From: Drosophila miranda
Lineage: Eukaryota > Arthropoda > Insecta > Diptera > Drosophilidae
Assembly (NCBI RefSeq): GCF_003369915.1
Contig: NC_046674.1
Location: 8,370,001-8,434,000 of the forward strand
DNA: 64,000 bases
Reading direction: 5' to 3'
The position numbers and the translations under genes are program-made. Positions 14,101 to 26,989 of this stretch are shown here, piece after piece (the first letter of the stretch is position 1; the number at the start of each line of letters is the position of its first letter). Under the pieces are notes generated by a model that saw nothing but the letters and a program-made list of their open reading frames with translations, was not told the origin of the DNA and did no database searches.

Positions 14101-15278
14101 CGCTGCTGCCGTTGCGCCTTTAATTAATCCAGTTTTAATGGCTCCTCTTGTTTAAATTAGTTTGACATTTAAGCCACCAAAAAGAGTTTCGCATTGGCCG
14201 GGCCGCTGTTTCGCTGGTTTTGGTTTGGTGTCGATCCGTAGCTGGTAATAAATTCGTTGTTCGCGCTCATCATAAATTTGCTTTTTAGAGCCAACGGCAA
14301 ATGTGAAAAGAGCAAACGGGCGATGCCTTTGGCATTCAAATGACCAGATCATAGCCGGTCAGAGACCAGGCCCAGACCCAGGCCAGGCCCAACCCCCCAG
14401 ACACCAGCCCAAAGGCAGAGGCGCAACCAGTCTCGGGCCCGGCCGGGCCATCTCCTAATCAGACGTGTTTGATGAACTTGACGGGGAGTTAAGAAATTAA
14501 AGCCACACTAAAGTTTCCCAAAAATAAACGGCAAATACCAAGCAACCTACAGCCAATGAACTAAACAAAACAAAAAAAAAAGAGGATTAAATAAAACTAA
14601 AAGTTGTTCTTATGCTAATTTTATTTAATACATTTTGTGGTTGGCTTTTGCTCGCCTTTACTTTTAATTATGTTAATTGAAAACGAGAAAGGAAGGACGT
14701 CGGATGTGGGCATAGTCGGGGCCCAGAATACACTTCAGAAACACCTCAAGAGATCTTTTAGTGGGCGCTTTGAGAGGAGTATTCCCACAATCTTTTTTTG
14801 GGCAAACGTCTGCAGCGGACAGACCTACCTTTAGGAAGGGTATTAGGGCAGCAGATTCTCCAGAACTGGTAACTGAATTCTGACGCATTCAAAGTTAGAA
14901 CAAGTTCAGCGCTATTCGCTATTCGCTATTCGCATTTCAATTAGCCATGAACTCGCCATGAGTAAGAAGACCTTAAAGGCTGGCCAAAAACTTTGAATGA
15001 ACATCCCATAGCCGAAACTTGTTCGACAGAAAACCCCACCGAATAGGCAGCACTGCCGCTGCCACAGGCAGGTTGGCAGCACTGCACACAACAGCGGATT
15101 GAGACGAAGACGTAGACGGAGTCTGCGCCTGCGCTCAACCTACCTCAATGGCTCTCCGCTCTTTTGGACCAGAGCTCTTTGGGTTAGCTCTTTGCGATTG
15201 CGAATGCAATGAATCTCTGAATCTCTGAATCTCTGGCCTGGTCTGGTCCGCTCCGCTCCGCTCAGCTGGGGATCCGCG
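8161..15278. other. No supported gene
   Basis: No coding exon was accepted. It contains a C11 run (11065-11075), a G13 run (12181-12193), CAG/GTT runs near 12220-12280, and a short hairpin ACTGCTT-N9-AAGCAGT near 9216. The 3' part may hold regulatory DNA for the promoter at 15279. Confidence 0.35.
11944..11969 (+). repeat. (CT)n microsatellite
   Basis: A CT run of about 26 bases, followed within 40 bases by a (GT)n run at 12007-12027. Confidence 0.8.
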
Positions 15279-15429
15279 TATAAAACCAATTTGAGCGGCG
15301 GCCTGCGAACCAGTTGGGCGCTGACTTTGCAAACGTTTTCACGACCGATCGATCGTCTCACCAGTTGTCCCGTTCCCCAGTCGCAGTCGCCGCCGCAGTC
15401 GCCGTCGCAGTCGCCGTCACAGCCGTACT
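15279..15429 (+). promoter_or_regulatory. TATA/Inr promoter with non-coding first exon and splice donor
   Basis: TATAAAA lies at 15279-15285. An initiator-like CCAGTTG has its A at 15312, 33 bases downstream of the first T, the usual fly spacing. The next 118 bases contain no ATG and end in a good donor (TACT|GTAAGC, exon end 15429). This looks like a non-coding first exon. The nearest + strand acceptor leading to a real start codon is at 24480, so it probably drives the 140-aa CBM14 gene across a 9-kb intron. Linkage is inference. Confidence 0.55.
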
Positions 15430-18400
15430 GTAAGCAAACGAGGCCACAAGCGTACGGCACACAAAAATGCATTGGCCAAAAGCCCGCTGAAAGACACCAC
15501 AAAACTCAAACAAACACAAAAATTCAGCCAAAGAAACACTTTTCATTTCGCCTCTGTTTTTGTGGCTTTGTTGTGTTTGAATATTGTGTTTTCTTTTGGC
15601 TCTTTGGGATCTTTGGGACTTTTTGTTTTTGTTTTTGTTTTGCGGCCCCACCGTCAAGTGTTTGGCTCTGGCTCCGGCTCTGGCTCTGGCTGGGCCGTCT
15701 TTTGGCCGTTTTATTCGTGCGACGTGTGCCCCAGCGAACGGTTGTTGCTTTGTCTTTGGCTTTGTATCTTTGCATCTGACGGTTACCCGATACTCCAGAC
15801 GGTGCGCGTGTATCTCAGCGATTGTCTGCGTTTATTTGTTTGTGTGTTTGTGTGTGTGTGTGCGTGTGAAGAAAGAGCAAGGCAATATTTATATATACAA
15901 TATAGATGTACATATATAAAATTTATTGTTGCCTTTTGCTTGTTGTGGGGTGGTGAAACACAGCCATCGTAATAGAAATATTTTTTCCAGTGCTCGCCTC
16001 CAACTAAAAAGTAGAAAAAAGTCTATTACATAAATACGACAAAAAAAAAAAAACAACAACCAAAATAATAATCAGCAGCAGCAAAAAAAAAACCCACAAA
16101 ATAATACAACAAAAATCTTATGCAAATGCGTTTTCCAAAAAATAATTAAGCGGCCGCCTCAAGATTTGGCAAGAAAGTCTTTTTTGCAGTGCCTTAAAGA
16201 TTTGCGGATTTGCGGATTTCTGGTCTCGGTTTTTGGATTTACCCCGCAGCCTCCTCCTCCACCACCACCTCCTCCAGTGCAGTCTCCAAAAAGGTAGGTA
16301 GGCCCTCCAGCTCCAGCCTGCAGTCTGCTGCAGAAACTCTTATACAATGCGTGTGCTCCCATTTCGGGGGGCTTACATAATTATGTATCGCTATCGGCGA
16401 AATTAGCATAATTCAATGCCTGCCACAGTCGCAGAGCGAGCCCTGCCACACGATCGTAAGCCAGACGAGGGGGGGGAGGAGGCCTTAAGGCCGTTTAAAC
16501 TTTGCCATTCAGCACACCAGCGAGTGGACAGCACCGCATGAATATGCAAAAGAACAAGAAAACAAGTTGTCCCTCCCCTCACACCCCCACACCCCCAACC
16601 CCCACGAAGGTCTTTTCTCTGGCCCCTGGACAGGCAACACCCTTTTGGGTGACTGAATAGATAGTATTTCTTATTAAATCTAATCGTGCAGCATAAATCT
16701 TGAGCGGATATTTTGAAATATTTTTGTTTTATTCATGAATGGAGTGAAACACAAACATTATCGCCGTCATTAATATTAATTATTTGCGAGAATATATAGT
16801 TTTCTGTGTCAAAATAATCGCTCATCAATAAATAAAATGCAAAAGAGGCACGCTCACTTCATAAATCTTTTAAATGGTCAACAAATGTGTATTTAATTCG
16901 TCGGAGAACCTAACGAAAATGTTGAAGAGGCTTAAAACAGAGAGATATTGGGTACACAGAACTGTATACAGAGGAAAAAGGAGGCCTCAGGAGAGGTAGA
17001 ACGATATAGAGAAGGAGAGGGGAAGGCTGAATGATGGTATAAAGCTCCAAGTATTATGCCATATTTTTAGAGATTTTGTTGTCTTGACCTTCCCAGTAAA
17101 AGAAACTTGTTTCGTTAGAAAACGAAACTAATTGATAATGGAATTCTATGGCAAACAATAATCATGCCATATTCTAGGCCTTCCACTTTTTTTGGGCCTG
17201 ATTTGGCTGGTTGGCTCTTCCAGTGGTTGGTAAGAAGAAAAACTGAAAGCTCACTTGCATTTTCTGCTCGGCGACGAGTGGCGTGCCAGACAAAGCCAAA
17301 AGCTGAATGCTGAATGCTGAATCGATGACTTCGACAAAACAAAAAAAAAAGAAGAAGAAGGAAAGAAAAAAACTTGTTGTTTAGGATTGTGGTTGTTTAA
17401 GTGTAAGTTAAATGCAGCAACAGCGGCGGTTGCAGCGGCTACGGAGTGGCAGCCACCCGCTTGCCGCATTCTTGGAAAATCTTTGCAGTATCTGTGTGGT
17501 GTTGCCTATCTGTGTGGATCTCTGCGTTCAATTGCACATCAGTATTTACAAAGTATCCGCACCCGCAGCCAGCAGCAAGCAGCCAGCAACCAGCAGCCAG
17601 CAGCCGTAATTTATTTGCATTGTTTAGCGTCTCGTCTGTACCGTTTTCTTCTTTAGCTGCAATAAAACTTAAGCTACACGAAACGAAACGAAACGAAACA
17701 AAAAAATAAAAGCCAGCGCGATTTACATAAAATTTATGGCTGCCACATTACCAGTCGGTTAGTTAATGCTGCCTGCTGCCTGCTGGCTGCTGTTTAATTG
17801 TGTGAAAAGCGTTTGCCCGAGTCCGAGCACATTGCAACGTGTGCACCGGCACATTAAGTATACGACACGTGGCCGGTCGCCAGCCAGCCGCTGCGCTGCT
17901 CTGCTCTGCCAACCGGTTCAAATTACTCAGCCAATTGAGAAATCAAACCAGAATTGGCCAAAACCCAATCATCGACAAATCGGCTGCTTGGGCGATTTGA
18001 TTTTGGCAGCTAACAAAATTATACATTTATTAGCAAATCGAACAGATAAATTATTCAATTTTATGTTAAATAATTCTTGCTGTGTGCGTCACAGAAGTTT
18101 ATGGTGCTTTGAATAGACTTTGAGGCTGTTATGGAAAGATTTGAGTTCATTGAGTGCTTTGAGCAGGAGACTGAAGGGATTCTTCTAGAAGAATCACAGC
18201 ATTCATGCCTCCAAGAGCTTGGGAATCTTGAAGAGAGCCCCCGCCACTCGATCACCTGCGCCGGCCTAACCTTAACCAAAAGTTGAGCTCAATATCACAC
18301 CTTTTTTCCTATGGATACCACAATACGTACGAGCCAACAAGTTGGACAAGTTTGAAGTTTAAAAATTTAATACAAGATTGCAAAATAAATGTATAAATAA

Positions 18401-20685
18401 ATAAATGGCTGCCTTTTGGCAATGCTGGTTTCCGTGGCGATGATTGGTTTGGTTTTTTTTTTTAGCTGTATCTTTGTATCTATGCGATGCAGGCCTAATG
18501 GCCACTTCAAAGGCGACTCGTCATCGCCAGCCACTGGCCAAAAATCGCACTACAAATCACATGAGTTGCCATGATCTTTTTGTGGGCTGCTGTTAAGAGG
18601 ATGGACAGGAATAGGGTTCGGTGTCGGTGTCGGTTTCGGCAGCAAGGCGATCAATCAATAGCAACTTCAATGAGATGTTACCTTAGCGAATCTAAAAATA
18701 CATACATCTGTATGTGCACCCTGAGTATCTCTGTGTCTCTCTGTCCAGATAACTGAACAATTTCTTCATCATCATCATCATTATCATCTTCAGCAGATGA
18801 TGGCTGGAGCTGTGGCTCTGGCTGTGGCTCTGGCTGCGGTCTGTTGCCCTTGTAACGATTGTTATTTCTGCTGAAGCACAACTGCTGATATGTTAATGAC
18901 GGATGGACACCGATGTCTGGCAGGTCAGAGCCCAGAGCTAGCCAGACCAGCTGCTCGGATCGGTAGCTGATCCGTCTTTTGTGATTGTCTTCTTGTCGGC
19001 TGTTGGTTGTTGCTTGTTGCCTGTTGTCAGCATTATTGTCAGAGGTCGGCTTGGGCATCGGCTTGGGCATCCACTGCTGATGGCATTTAAATCACTGAAT
19101 TGGCATTGTGTGATCGATCGATCGATCAATGCTTCGCGGCGGTATCTCTTCACGCATTTAATGGAATTTTAAATAATTATTAGCTTTGTGTGCTCCCCGC
19201 CTTAGCTTCCTATACGTACAAAAACAATAAAGGCTATTATCAGAGTTAATCGAAAGGTAACTGTAGCCAAGGATGTTTCGTTTTTGGGGGAGGACCTTGA
19301 TAGAAACTTAGGCCCGATATCCAACCATCGACAACATCGATGCACACATCCCCTCGCCCGATACGATTCATTAATTAAACCTCTCTTTAATTGGTAGTTT
19401 GTCACTGGGGATCTGTTAAAATATGGTTATATAAACCATAAATTAAGTTGCAATCGTTAAAGCCATCATAAGTAATTGGTTTATATTTTCCCGAGTGTCA
19501 AACAAGTTATCATATCTTCGAAATGAACTTTCTTTGACAATTTATTTCCCAGACGGTGTTTCCCCCCCTTTATAGATCGCTAAATCGCCTTCGTTTAAGG
19601 AGCTTACATTTCATTTAGCTGCAGGCGTTTCGAATACATTTTCCCGAGCTGTTGAGATCTTAATTAAATAACTTGAATAGGGATTATGGCAAAGCTTGTG
19701 TGAAAAGTGTATCCAAAAGATACACTAATACTGTACTTAAAGGAAAAGTATCTTTGCCTAACCTTTTGTTGGCCTTTTATTCATTATTTTTACAATCATT
19801 TAACAACTAAATATTTTATATATTTTTCAATTTCTTGGACTGTTTTGTTGTTGTTGTTTTTTGTTATATGTATTTTGGGGGCGCTTTGGTGTAGCTGTTT
19901 CGTTTATAAATCGGCATTTTGATCGCTTCGTTTAGTGGCGGCTCCGAGTCCGAGTGCGATCCGGTTTTCGGTTCAACTTTTAACTTTTTATTTTTATTTT
20001 CTTTTTAGTTTTTGTTGATTTGCAGCCGGAATATACATACTCGTATCCGATGCGGGGCGTCTGTTTGTGTTTGTGCTTGTGTGTTTTTAGCGATATTGAT
20101 TTTTCGCATTAAGCAGCGCATTTCTGCGTACCGAAAATTTCAAGGCCAACAATCGGTCGGAGCGGGCGGAAGCCCCCATATGGCACGGCGCTTTGGAGCG
20201 GGGGCATGGGGCCCGGGATGCCGGTCGATCTGGTACCCGTTGCCCGGCGCAACAAGTTTTCCCGTTTGGCTGCTGGCTGCTGGCTACTCAATTAAACGGA
20301 ATCCATTTTGTGTGTGTGTTTTTAGCCTTTTGTTTTGCCAAGTCGTTGGCGTTGAAAAATGTGTGTCTGTGCAAAATGTTGTCCTGTTGTCCAAGTGTCA
20401 ACGCGTTGTTCGGCCTAATCAATTGCTACTTGGGAGTCGGATGCGATGATTAGGCCATGTTTTTGCCCGCTGCTTATGGCTTATGTAAGTCCGTCCGATC
20501 CCCACCGGATCCCCTTTGGGGCGCGGTGGCAATAAGCCGTTTCAGGTGTCGTCATCGTCATCTCCATCGCCATCGCCGTCGCCGTTTCAACATATTTCTG
20601 TTGCTTTTCTTTTTATCCATTGTTTTTGTTGCTGTTTGCTGTTGTTGTTGTGTGGCAGTTCCGCCAATTAGCGTTGCTTCCGCTG

Positions 20686-20686
<1 letters not shown>

Positions 20687-20726
<40 letters not shown>
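20687..20726 (+). repeat. (CA)20 microsatellite
   Basis: Forty bases of uninterrupted CA, the longest perfect dinucleotide run in the window. Confidence 0.95.
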
Positions 20727-20728
<2 letters not shown>

Positions 20729-21164
20729 GGTGAAATAATTTTCTCAGCTTTTCCTTTTTATTTTTGGTTGATTTTTCACCTTGTTGCATTTCGGCGGTGA
20801 AGGGAACATCAAAAGTAAATTTCTAATTAAATTTTCGGGTTTTTCTCTGGCGGAAAGAAGGGATTTTCGAACTTTTGAAGGTCCAAATTGTTCTTTACTG
20901 CGATCATATGGGATCATTTCTGAAATATGTATTTGTGGAACCGATTGGTTTAGAAGACCTTATAATTATCATTCCTGGTCTAAAAACAGATCTCTTGAGG
21001 CAAAGTTTCTGAATGAAGGCATCCTATGCCTACACTCAGAGAAAAATGGCAGAGCAAAAAGAGACACAATCATATTTAAAGGAAATATTTTGTTTTTAAA
21101 CATAAACAAAGTGCAATTAAATAGAGCTTAATTTTATTCAAACATAAATGTATTAAAAACTCTT

Positions 21165-21262
21165 TTTGAAAAATATTTAATTAAAAACAAAATTAAAAAA
21201 TATGTAATTAAAAAAAAAAATTAAAAAATATTTCATTAAAAAAAAAATTAAAAAAATTATAA
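21165..21262. repeat. A-rich tandem triplicate, ~28-bp unit
   Basis: AAATAT(T/G)T(A/C)ATTAAAA recurs at about 21171, 21198 and 21227 in very A-rich sequence. Confidence 0.5.
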
Positions 21263-24200
21263 TGCATTAACTTTGTGTTCATCGTAATTTTTCCTGTGCT
21301 CTAACAGTAACAGCAAACAACATAATTTGTATCAGTGATATTATTTTATAATCAAAAATACAATCTTAATTATATAAAAAAAAAAATTTGATTTGTAGGA
21401 AATGTATTTATTTTAAGAATGAAATATATTTATTTTTAATATGAAATATATTGAAATCTGATAAAAAATCTTTTAACAATTTCCATTCTCGATGAAAATC
21501 GATTGGCATACATTTTAATTAAATTAAAATTAAATTAAAATTTCAGGGGTTTTTCTTTGGGTGCATTCCCCTCGTCATCGAAGAGTATTTCCCACTTCGA
21601 CCTCACTATTATGCCCTGGGTTTTTTGTTTCATCAAGAAATAAAATAATTTGAGAAAATTTGCATAAATTTAGAAGGGGGGCCCCCAGAAACCGCTCATA
21701 AAACATTGCGCCTTCGGTTACGCGTCAGAAATTAACAAATTAGTGCGATGTTTCGCAAGCCAACGCCAACAAACTTCCGAATTAGCCGCAAATCCAATCA
21801 ACGAAACGCCAAACAACAGCCGCCAGTCGACAAACGACAGCCGGCAGTCGACAACCGACAACCGACAAAAGCAACAATCAAGTCAAATGGGACTTTCAAT
21901 ATTGTTTAAAAAATTAATGTCGCACATGCTCGCGGAATGCAAATGTGTGACTGCACTTGCAACGGGGCCAACGGTATGGCAACGGTATGCTGGTGGCACG
22001 AAGGAGGACCCCAACAACAAGAGTCAACCAGCCGGAGCAAATTGATAGACGACCATACCCGAGCCCGATGCCGTCTCCAGAGGGTCTCGGTCTCGTCTCT
22101 CTCTCTATCGCTTCTCACGCTTGTCAGAAAATGTCAAAAGTGACGATGCGATGTACATTACGGGGGGATATCCCATCAGCCATCATGGGGCTGGCCCCAA
22201 GAACGAAGTTTGAATGCTCTTGGAATTTCGGGGGAATTTCCAGAGTTCGGGGGTCTCCCAGGGTGTCCTGGAAGGTAGTTTTTCCCCTCTTTCGTGGGTA
22301 AATTTTATGAACTCAAGATCTATGGACAAGAACCAAAGCGAATGCATTATAAATTAGTCAAAACTCCTATCGAGCCACTCCATAAAGTTGTATTGAAGAA
22401 AAAAACCCCCCCATTAAATCCGCCACTGATGGCGCCTCAAACAACAATCGTGTCTAAAATCCGTTAAAATCAATTACCTCTTGGCTAAAAGCCTCTTAAG
22501 GACTTGTGAGCGTCTCTAATGAAGTGAAGCCGCTTGAAGAGTGTTTTCCCATTAGCCAAAATCCCAAGACAACTACACGGAAATATTAAAACAAAACAAA
22601 AATAGCAGGGGAGATGCTCCACCACTCTGGTGGTGGCTCGTGGTGGTGGTGTCTCTCTTTTGGCATTTGTCACAGGCGCCATGGTCAGGCAGTCCGTCGA
22701 AAAGGTGAAAGACAGAGTAATACGTGGCTCCAGAGGCGGGGGCAGACGGACAGCTGTTGCTGCTGTGTCATCTTGGAGGCGCCTCTTTGTTCATGCCCCC
22801 TTCCCCCCCACCACCTCCCCGCCGTCTCCTTCCTCTCCTGCCATACGTTCCATGAAATGTTTTCCAGTTTTGCGTGAAGATGACTTTTTGCTTGGCCCGG
22901 GCACTGATGACCTTTTACGTCGCCTTAAGACTGCCTTCACTTCATCACGGACTCGGCTTAAGAGAGGCAAAAAATTTGCATATCATTCATTTTTGTGGTG
23001 GCAGGGGGGGGGGGGGCACCCCTCCTGGAGCCAGAAGCCTGGAGCTTGGAGTCTGGAGCCAGCGCCAGTGCCAGGAAAATTAGTTGCGCGGGAGGCCAAG
23101 ACAAGACAAAAACAATTTACGATTATTTCGTCTGCAATCTTTCGTGGCATGGCCTTTGTGCGGCGCGATGGCAATCGACGTCATCTACGCATCCAGAGGC
23201 CATAAATTCCAGTAAAATGTCAAGGATTTACCAGTCAGTCGCCAGGCCCCGCCGAGTGAAAGATCCCCCAAATGGAGGTACACGCTCGTACAATAAAAGT
23301 TAATCAAGGGAATCGCCAATCGCTCAGCTCTTTCAGCCTTCCCAGGCCTCAGCTTCGATTCTCCTCCAGACCGGGTTGACAATTTAATTGAGGCAGCAAG
23401 GCCTTCTCGGCCTTCTTTCACTTCTTTCAACAATAAAAACCATCGAAATACCCAAATAAAATATAAATCAATTCGAAAAAGAAAGAAACAAACCACAAGA
23501 CGCTGAATTTTGTTTTGCATAAATAGAATCCATTTACTGATTGGATCCGCCATTGACTGATTGTGTTTTAATGGCGCCCCCCCCGCCCCCCACTCGACCG
23601 CCCCCTCTCGTTCATTGTTTATTTGACAGTAAATGATTGATGCGAAATGGTATTATGAAATATCTTTGAATATTTGTCGACGATTAGTCAGCAGAAGTCA
23701 TAGAATTCTGATTGACACCAAAGTGGGTCACATCCTGCTGTATCCCCCCAAGAGAAGGTGTGGACCGTACACGAGTGGTTCTCTCATTGAAACCAACAAT
23801 CAATTACCGAAGAAGCCGATGCATCCGGCTTGATGAGTCAATCTCGGATCAATTTTTTTGTGGCGTGGGTTCGGCATGTAAATTGCGTCTAAGCTTTTCG
23901 GCCTGTCTGCCATGTCTGGCTTTGATTTGGTAATAGACTGTAAGCCCACTTTAATTCAATTCAATGGCCAGCTGTTCAGAGAGTTATGGCAGGCTTTTTT
24001 GCCTCCCTATATTTCCATTGAGGCTCTGGGAATTCTCTCATCTAAAACTGTCGGAATATGTATCTACAGATCGGCTGTTGGCCTTTGAATGTGTTTTTTA
24101 CAATAAAACCCACCAGATAGGAGTCTCCATAACAGCTCTGGGAGGCAAGTGAGCCGGGGGTTGGCGCAGTACAGAAGCGAATGCTTAGGGGGCTTGCCCT

Positions 24201-24480
24201 CTCTCTCCATAAGCCATTATCCCCTACAAATATCACATTTCAGATCTAAATATTAAATATAGAAATGTTGTAGAGCTTCCTGGAAATACTTTCTGCTGCA
24301 ATAAAACCAAATCTGTGGCAATTTTCAATCGATTTGTCTGAAACCTGAGAGACTTGTTTGTAAAAACAAAAATAAAGGCTATAACAGATCATTAGGAATA
24401 CATAAAATTCATGAGCTGGCTTCCTTTGTAAAAATTCATTGAAAATTAATTCCAAATTTTTGTTTGTTTTCTTGTTTCAG

Positions 24481-24752
24481 CCATGTGCCTGCCATAAGCC
24501 ATAGCCCAGAAGCCCGTAGCCCGAAGCCCGAAGCCAGAAGCCATAGACCTACGCTTCCTAATTGACAACAGAAGAGCCAACTAAATGGACGCGTAGCAAA
24601 CGGCCCAAAAGAGCCAGCGAGCGAGAGTCGAGAGTTGAGAGCGTGATTTGGATTTGCATCGTGATATCGAAACAGAGCGAGCAGCCCGCCAGCAGGCCAG
24701 CCAGAGGCGAAACACCTCAACGAGGAGCCAGAGAAACAAAATTCACGCCAAA
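24481..24752 (+). other. Probable 5' UTR exon portion of the CBM14 gene
   Basis: A polypyrimidine stretch and CAG acceptor end at 24480. The following 272 bases run to the ATG at 24753 with no open frame, only very short upstream ORFs (for example atg tgc ctg cca taa at 24483). This is the expected form of a 5' UTR exon spliced from a distant promoter. The exon joined to it is inferred, not seen directly. Confidence 0.5.
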
Positions 24753-25688
24753 ATGTTCAACGCCACAAAAATGGTTTACAGTTATAGAATTTTATGGCTT
24801 TCCGGCGTTTTACTAGGTGAGTACCTGTCCCCAATAGGGGACTCCAAGACGGAGACAGACAGAGAGGGAGACAGACAGAGACGGAGACACAAATTAAATG
24901 CTAAGTGCGTCGATTAAGCCATTGACGTTGAGGTTGGTTGCTTTTTGGCCCGTTTCGTTGTGTGCTGGGCCATGCGTGAGCCAAATAACTTATGGAATTG
25001 GCCATGGCCTGTAGAAGGCGAGAAGAAAGAGGGAACGTGGCCAACACACAGCTGGCCAAGTGCAAGAATTGGAAGGGCGACACAGACAATTAGCAAAAGA
25101 AACAACAGAAAAACCACACAAGAAACAAACGAATACAGAAAAGAGCCTTTGAATCTTTGGCATTGGAATCAATATTGGATTTATTTCGTTGCAGCTCCCA
25201 TCCTGCTGGCCGCCATTGCGGTTCAGGGCCAAGAGCCAGCCAGTCCAGTATTTCAAAATCACAAGACGAAGGAATGGACGAATTTAGATAATATAACATT
25301 CTCATTCGATTGCAAGCGGCGTTCGGTGGGCTTCTATGCCGATATGGAGTACAATTGCCAGGTGAGAGAGAGAGAGCGAGTCTTTTCGTTTGCCGCCTGA
25401 AAGTATGCTAACATTTCTGTGCCATAGATCTTCCATATGTGCGACGAAGAGGGCAATCGGATTCCACACCTGTGCGCCAACGAGACGAGCTTCAATCAGG
25501 AATACAGAATCTGCGATTGGGACTACAATTTCAATTGCACAGAGTCACCCGTAAGTCCGCAAACCTTGCCCATAACTTCCTAAGTCTATAATCTATCTGT
25601 ATCTGTATCTATTCGGCAGAAATGGTTCTATCTGAATGAACTGACTTACGCCACGGATCCGCCAGATGAAGACGATGAGGATTACTAA
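24753..25688 (+). CDS. Single CBM14 (peritrophin-A) secreted chitin-binding protein, Cpap1-like, 140 aa
   Basis: Four coding exons are seen: 24753-24816, 25195-25361, 25428-25550 and 25620-25688, joined by GT-AG introns in phases 1, 0 and 0, total 423 nt with the TAA stop. The product starts with a hydrophobic signal peptide (about residues 1-34). It then has one chitin-binding type-2 domain with six cysteines at 61, 76, 82, 93, 106 and 114 and the aromatic core GFYADMEYNCQIFHMC. It ends in a short acidic tail (DDEDY). A single CBM14 in a small secreted protein is the Cpap1 (cuticular protein analogous to peritrophin) arrangement; such proteins bind chitin in cuticle. A non-coding exon beginning at the acceptor at 24480/24481 leads into the ATG, so transcription starts far upstream, probably near 15312. 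The core closely resembles that of the 886-aa protein at 51-55 kb, so the two are probably paralogues. The domain call is firm; the tissue role is inferred. Confidence 0.9.
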
Positions 25689-26157
25689 ATCGATTTGCAC
25701 TTAACTAAATATTTATTGTCTTTGCAAAAGAACAACAAACTAATTAAATTAAAATGCGTGTAAAATTCCATGAAATGAAAATGATAATGAAAATGATATG
25801 ATATGAATATTAATTTAAGCGACTTGTTGACAATTTTTGTTGAGTTTCGTTTTGTAATTTTTTTTTTTTTTGTATTTTAGTCTAATTGCGTAACGATAGA
25901 GCTAGCGATAGGTCTAGAAATAGAGAGACAGAGGAAGAGGAGGCGAAGGAGAAGGAGAACGAGTCGTGTTGTGTATATAATGTATATAGAGATGGTCCCC
26001 CCCACACCCACACCCACACCCACTAACCCCCCCCCCCTTTTTTTTTGCTATTTGAAATTACATTCCCGATAGTCCCCGGAACAACTGCGGATCCCCCCCC
26101 CCCACCCCCCAATTGTATAATTTACAAATAACCTTCGTATAAGCAAAGTTCAAACGA

Positions 26158-26163
26158 AATAAA
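26158..26163 (+). terminator. Poly(A) signal of the CBM14 gene
   Basis: AATAAA follows about 470 bases of AT-rich 3' UTR-like sequence after the stop at 25688 and lies well before the next promoter at 26451. Two C11 runs occur in the same 3' region. Confidence 0.5.
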
Positions 26164-26450
26164 AACGAAATCAAATTCTGCTGCTACCCCAAAATGCTCT
26201 TCATAATTAATTGACTAATTTGTGGCGGAGAAACAAAGCGTTTGCCATCTTTGCACGTCACGGGAATCCACCGGACGCCATCGACTGGGTAAACAACCCC
26301 GGCATCAGGTGGTTGCTGGCACCGAACGTTACCCGGCGATGAGTCAAGTTCAATGACGAAATACGAGTGGCCGCAAAAACAGGGCTCCAAAGCTAATTGG
26401 GAAAATTGCCATCCGGCATCAGTGCGTAAAATTGTCCCGCCGCGGGGGCC

Positions 26451-26457
26451 TATAAAG
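26451..26457 (+). promoter_or_regulatory. TATA box of the tyrosine-rich protein gene
   Basis: TATAAAG sits 66 bases upstream of the ATG at 26517, placing the start site near 26481-26485 and giving a short leader of about 35 bases. This tight TATA-ATG spacing is typical of small, strongly expressed cuticle-type genes. Confidence 0.7.
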
Positions 26458-26516
26458 GGGAAAAGTCCGAGCGCAACATAGATTAGTCGGGAAACACAGC
26501 TCCAGCTTCGCACAAA

Positions 26517-26935
26517 ATGTCACACCAGTCCAGCCACAGTTGCAGCCTCTTCTGGCTATCGATGGCCACCCTGCTGGCGGTGAGTGACCTGCTCCCAGAC
26601 AGATCTAACGCCCCCAACTAACTGTGTCCCTCTTTCAGCTGACGACGGCCCAGTACTACACACAGTACAATCCGTACTACACGGCCAGTCCGACGTTCTC
26701 CAGCTTGAACCAGTACTACTACCAGACCACGCCGTATCCCTACTACTACAGCACGTACACGACGCCGAGTCCCTATGCCAACACTAAGATACGCATCTGG
26801 CCGTATGTGATCGGCCAGTATCTGTATCCGGTGTACAACAACAACAACTACAACAATCCCTATGCCTCGCTGAGCAATCCCAACTGGCAGAACTACTACG
26901 CGAGCGTCTATCAGGCGAATTGGGGCCGAAAGTAG
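26517..26935 (+). CDS. Small secreted tyrosine-rich protein, 119 aa
   Basis: Two exons, 26517-26579 and 26639-26935, are joined by a 59-base phase-0 intron (GTGAGT...TTTCAG). The first 25 residues form a signal peptide ending LALTTA, with probable cleavage before QYYTQYNPYY. The mature part of about 94 residues carries 23 tyrosines, often as YY or YYY, plus many Asn, Pro, Ser and Thr and no cysteine. An Asn run (YNNNNYNN) lies in the C-terminal half, and the protein ends WGRK. No known domain was recognised. The composition fits an extracellular structural protein that could be cross-linked through dityrosine, or another cuticle, eggshell or silk-like component; that is inference. The gene lies between a chitin-binding gene and an Osiris-like gene on the same strand, which supports a matrix role. 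It has its own TATA box and poly(A) signal. Confidence 0.85.
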
Positions 26936-26975
26936 GGCGGGGGATGTACTATTAATGTTTATTTTGTGTTCAGTT

Positions 26976-26981
26976 AATAAA
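26976..26981 (+). terminator. Poly(A) signal of the tyrosine-rich protein gene
   Basis: AATAAA lies 41 bases after the stop codon, giving a very short 3' UTR in keeping with this compact gene. Confidence 0.7.
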
Positions 26982-26989
26982 AGATATCG

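Larger units (their letters stand above)
15430..24480 (+). other. Probable long 5' UTR intron; no coding gene seen
   Basis: This 9-kb interval lies between the donor at 15430 and the acceptor at 24480. Open frames here are short, low in complexity or antisense to repeats. It holds a (CA)20 tract at 20687-20726, an AT-rich triplicate at about 21165-21260, scattered CAG and GTT runs, and a G13 run at 23004-23016. No tRNA or rRNA structure was recognised. Confidence 0.4.

Noticed and set aside
22630..23205. 191-aa + strand frame
   Set aside because: Low complexity start, crosses a G13 homopolymer, no domain, no promoter or conserved pattern.
26184..26513. 109-aa - strand frame with several cysteines, covering the promoter of the Tyr-rich gene
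   Set aside because: Looks faintly like a small secreted protein, but it lacks a supported start or family match and overlaps the TATA box and start of a better-supported gene.
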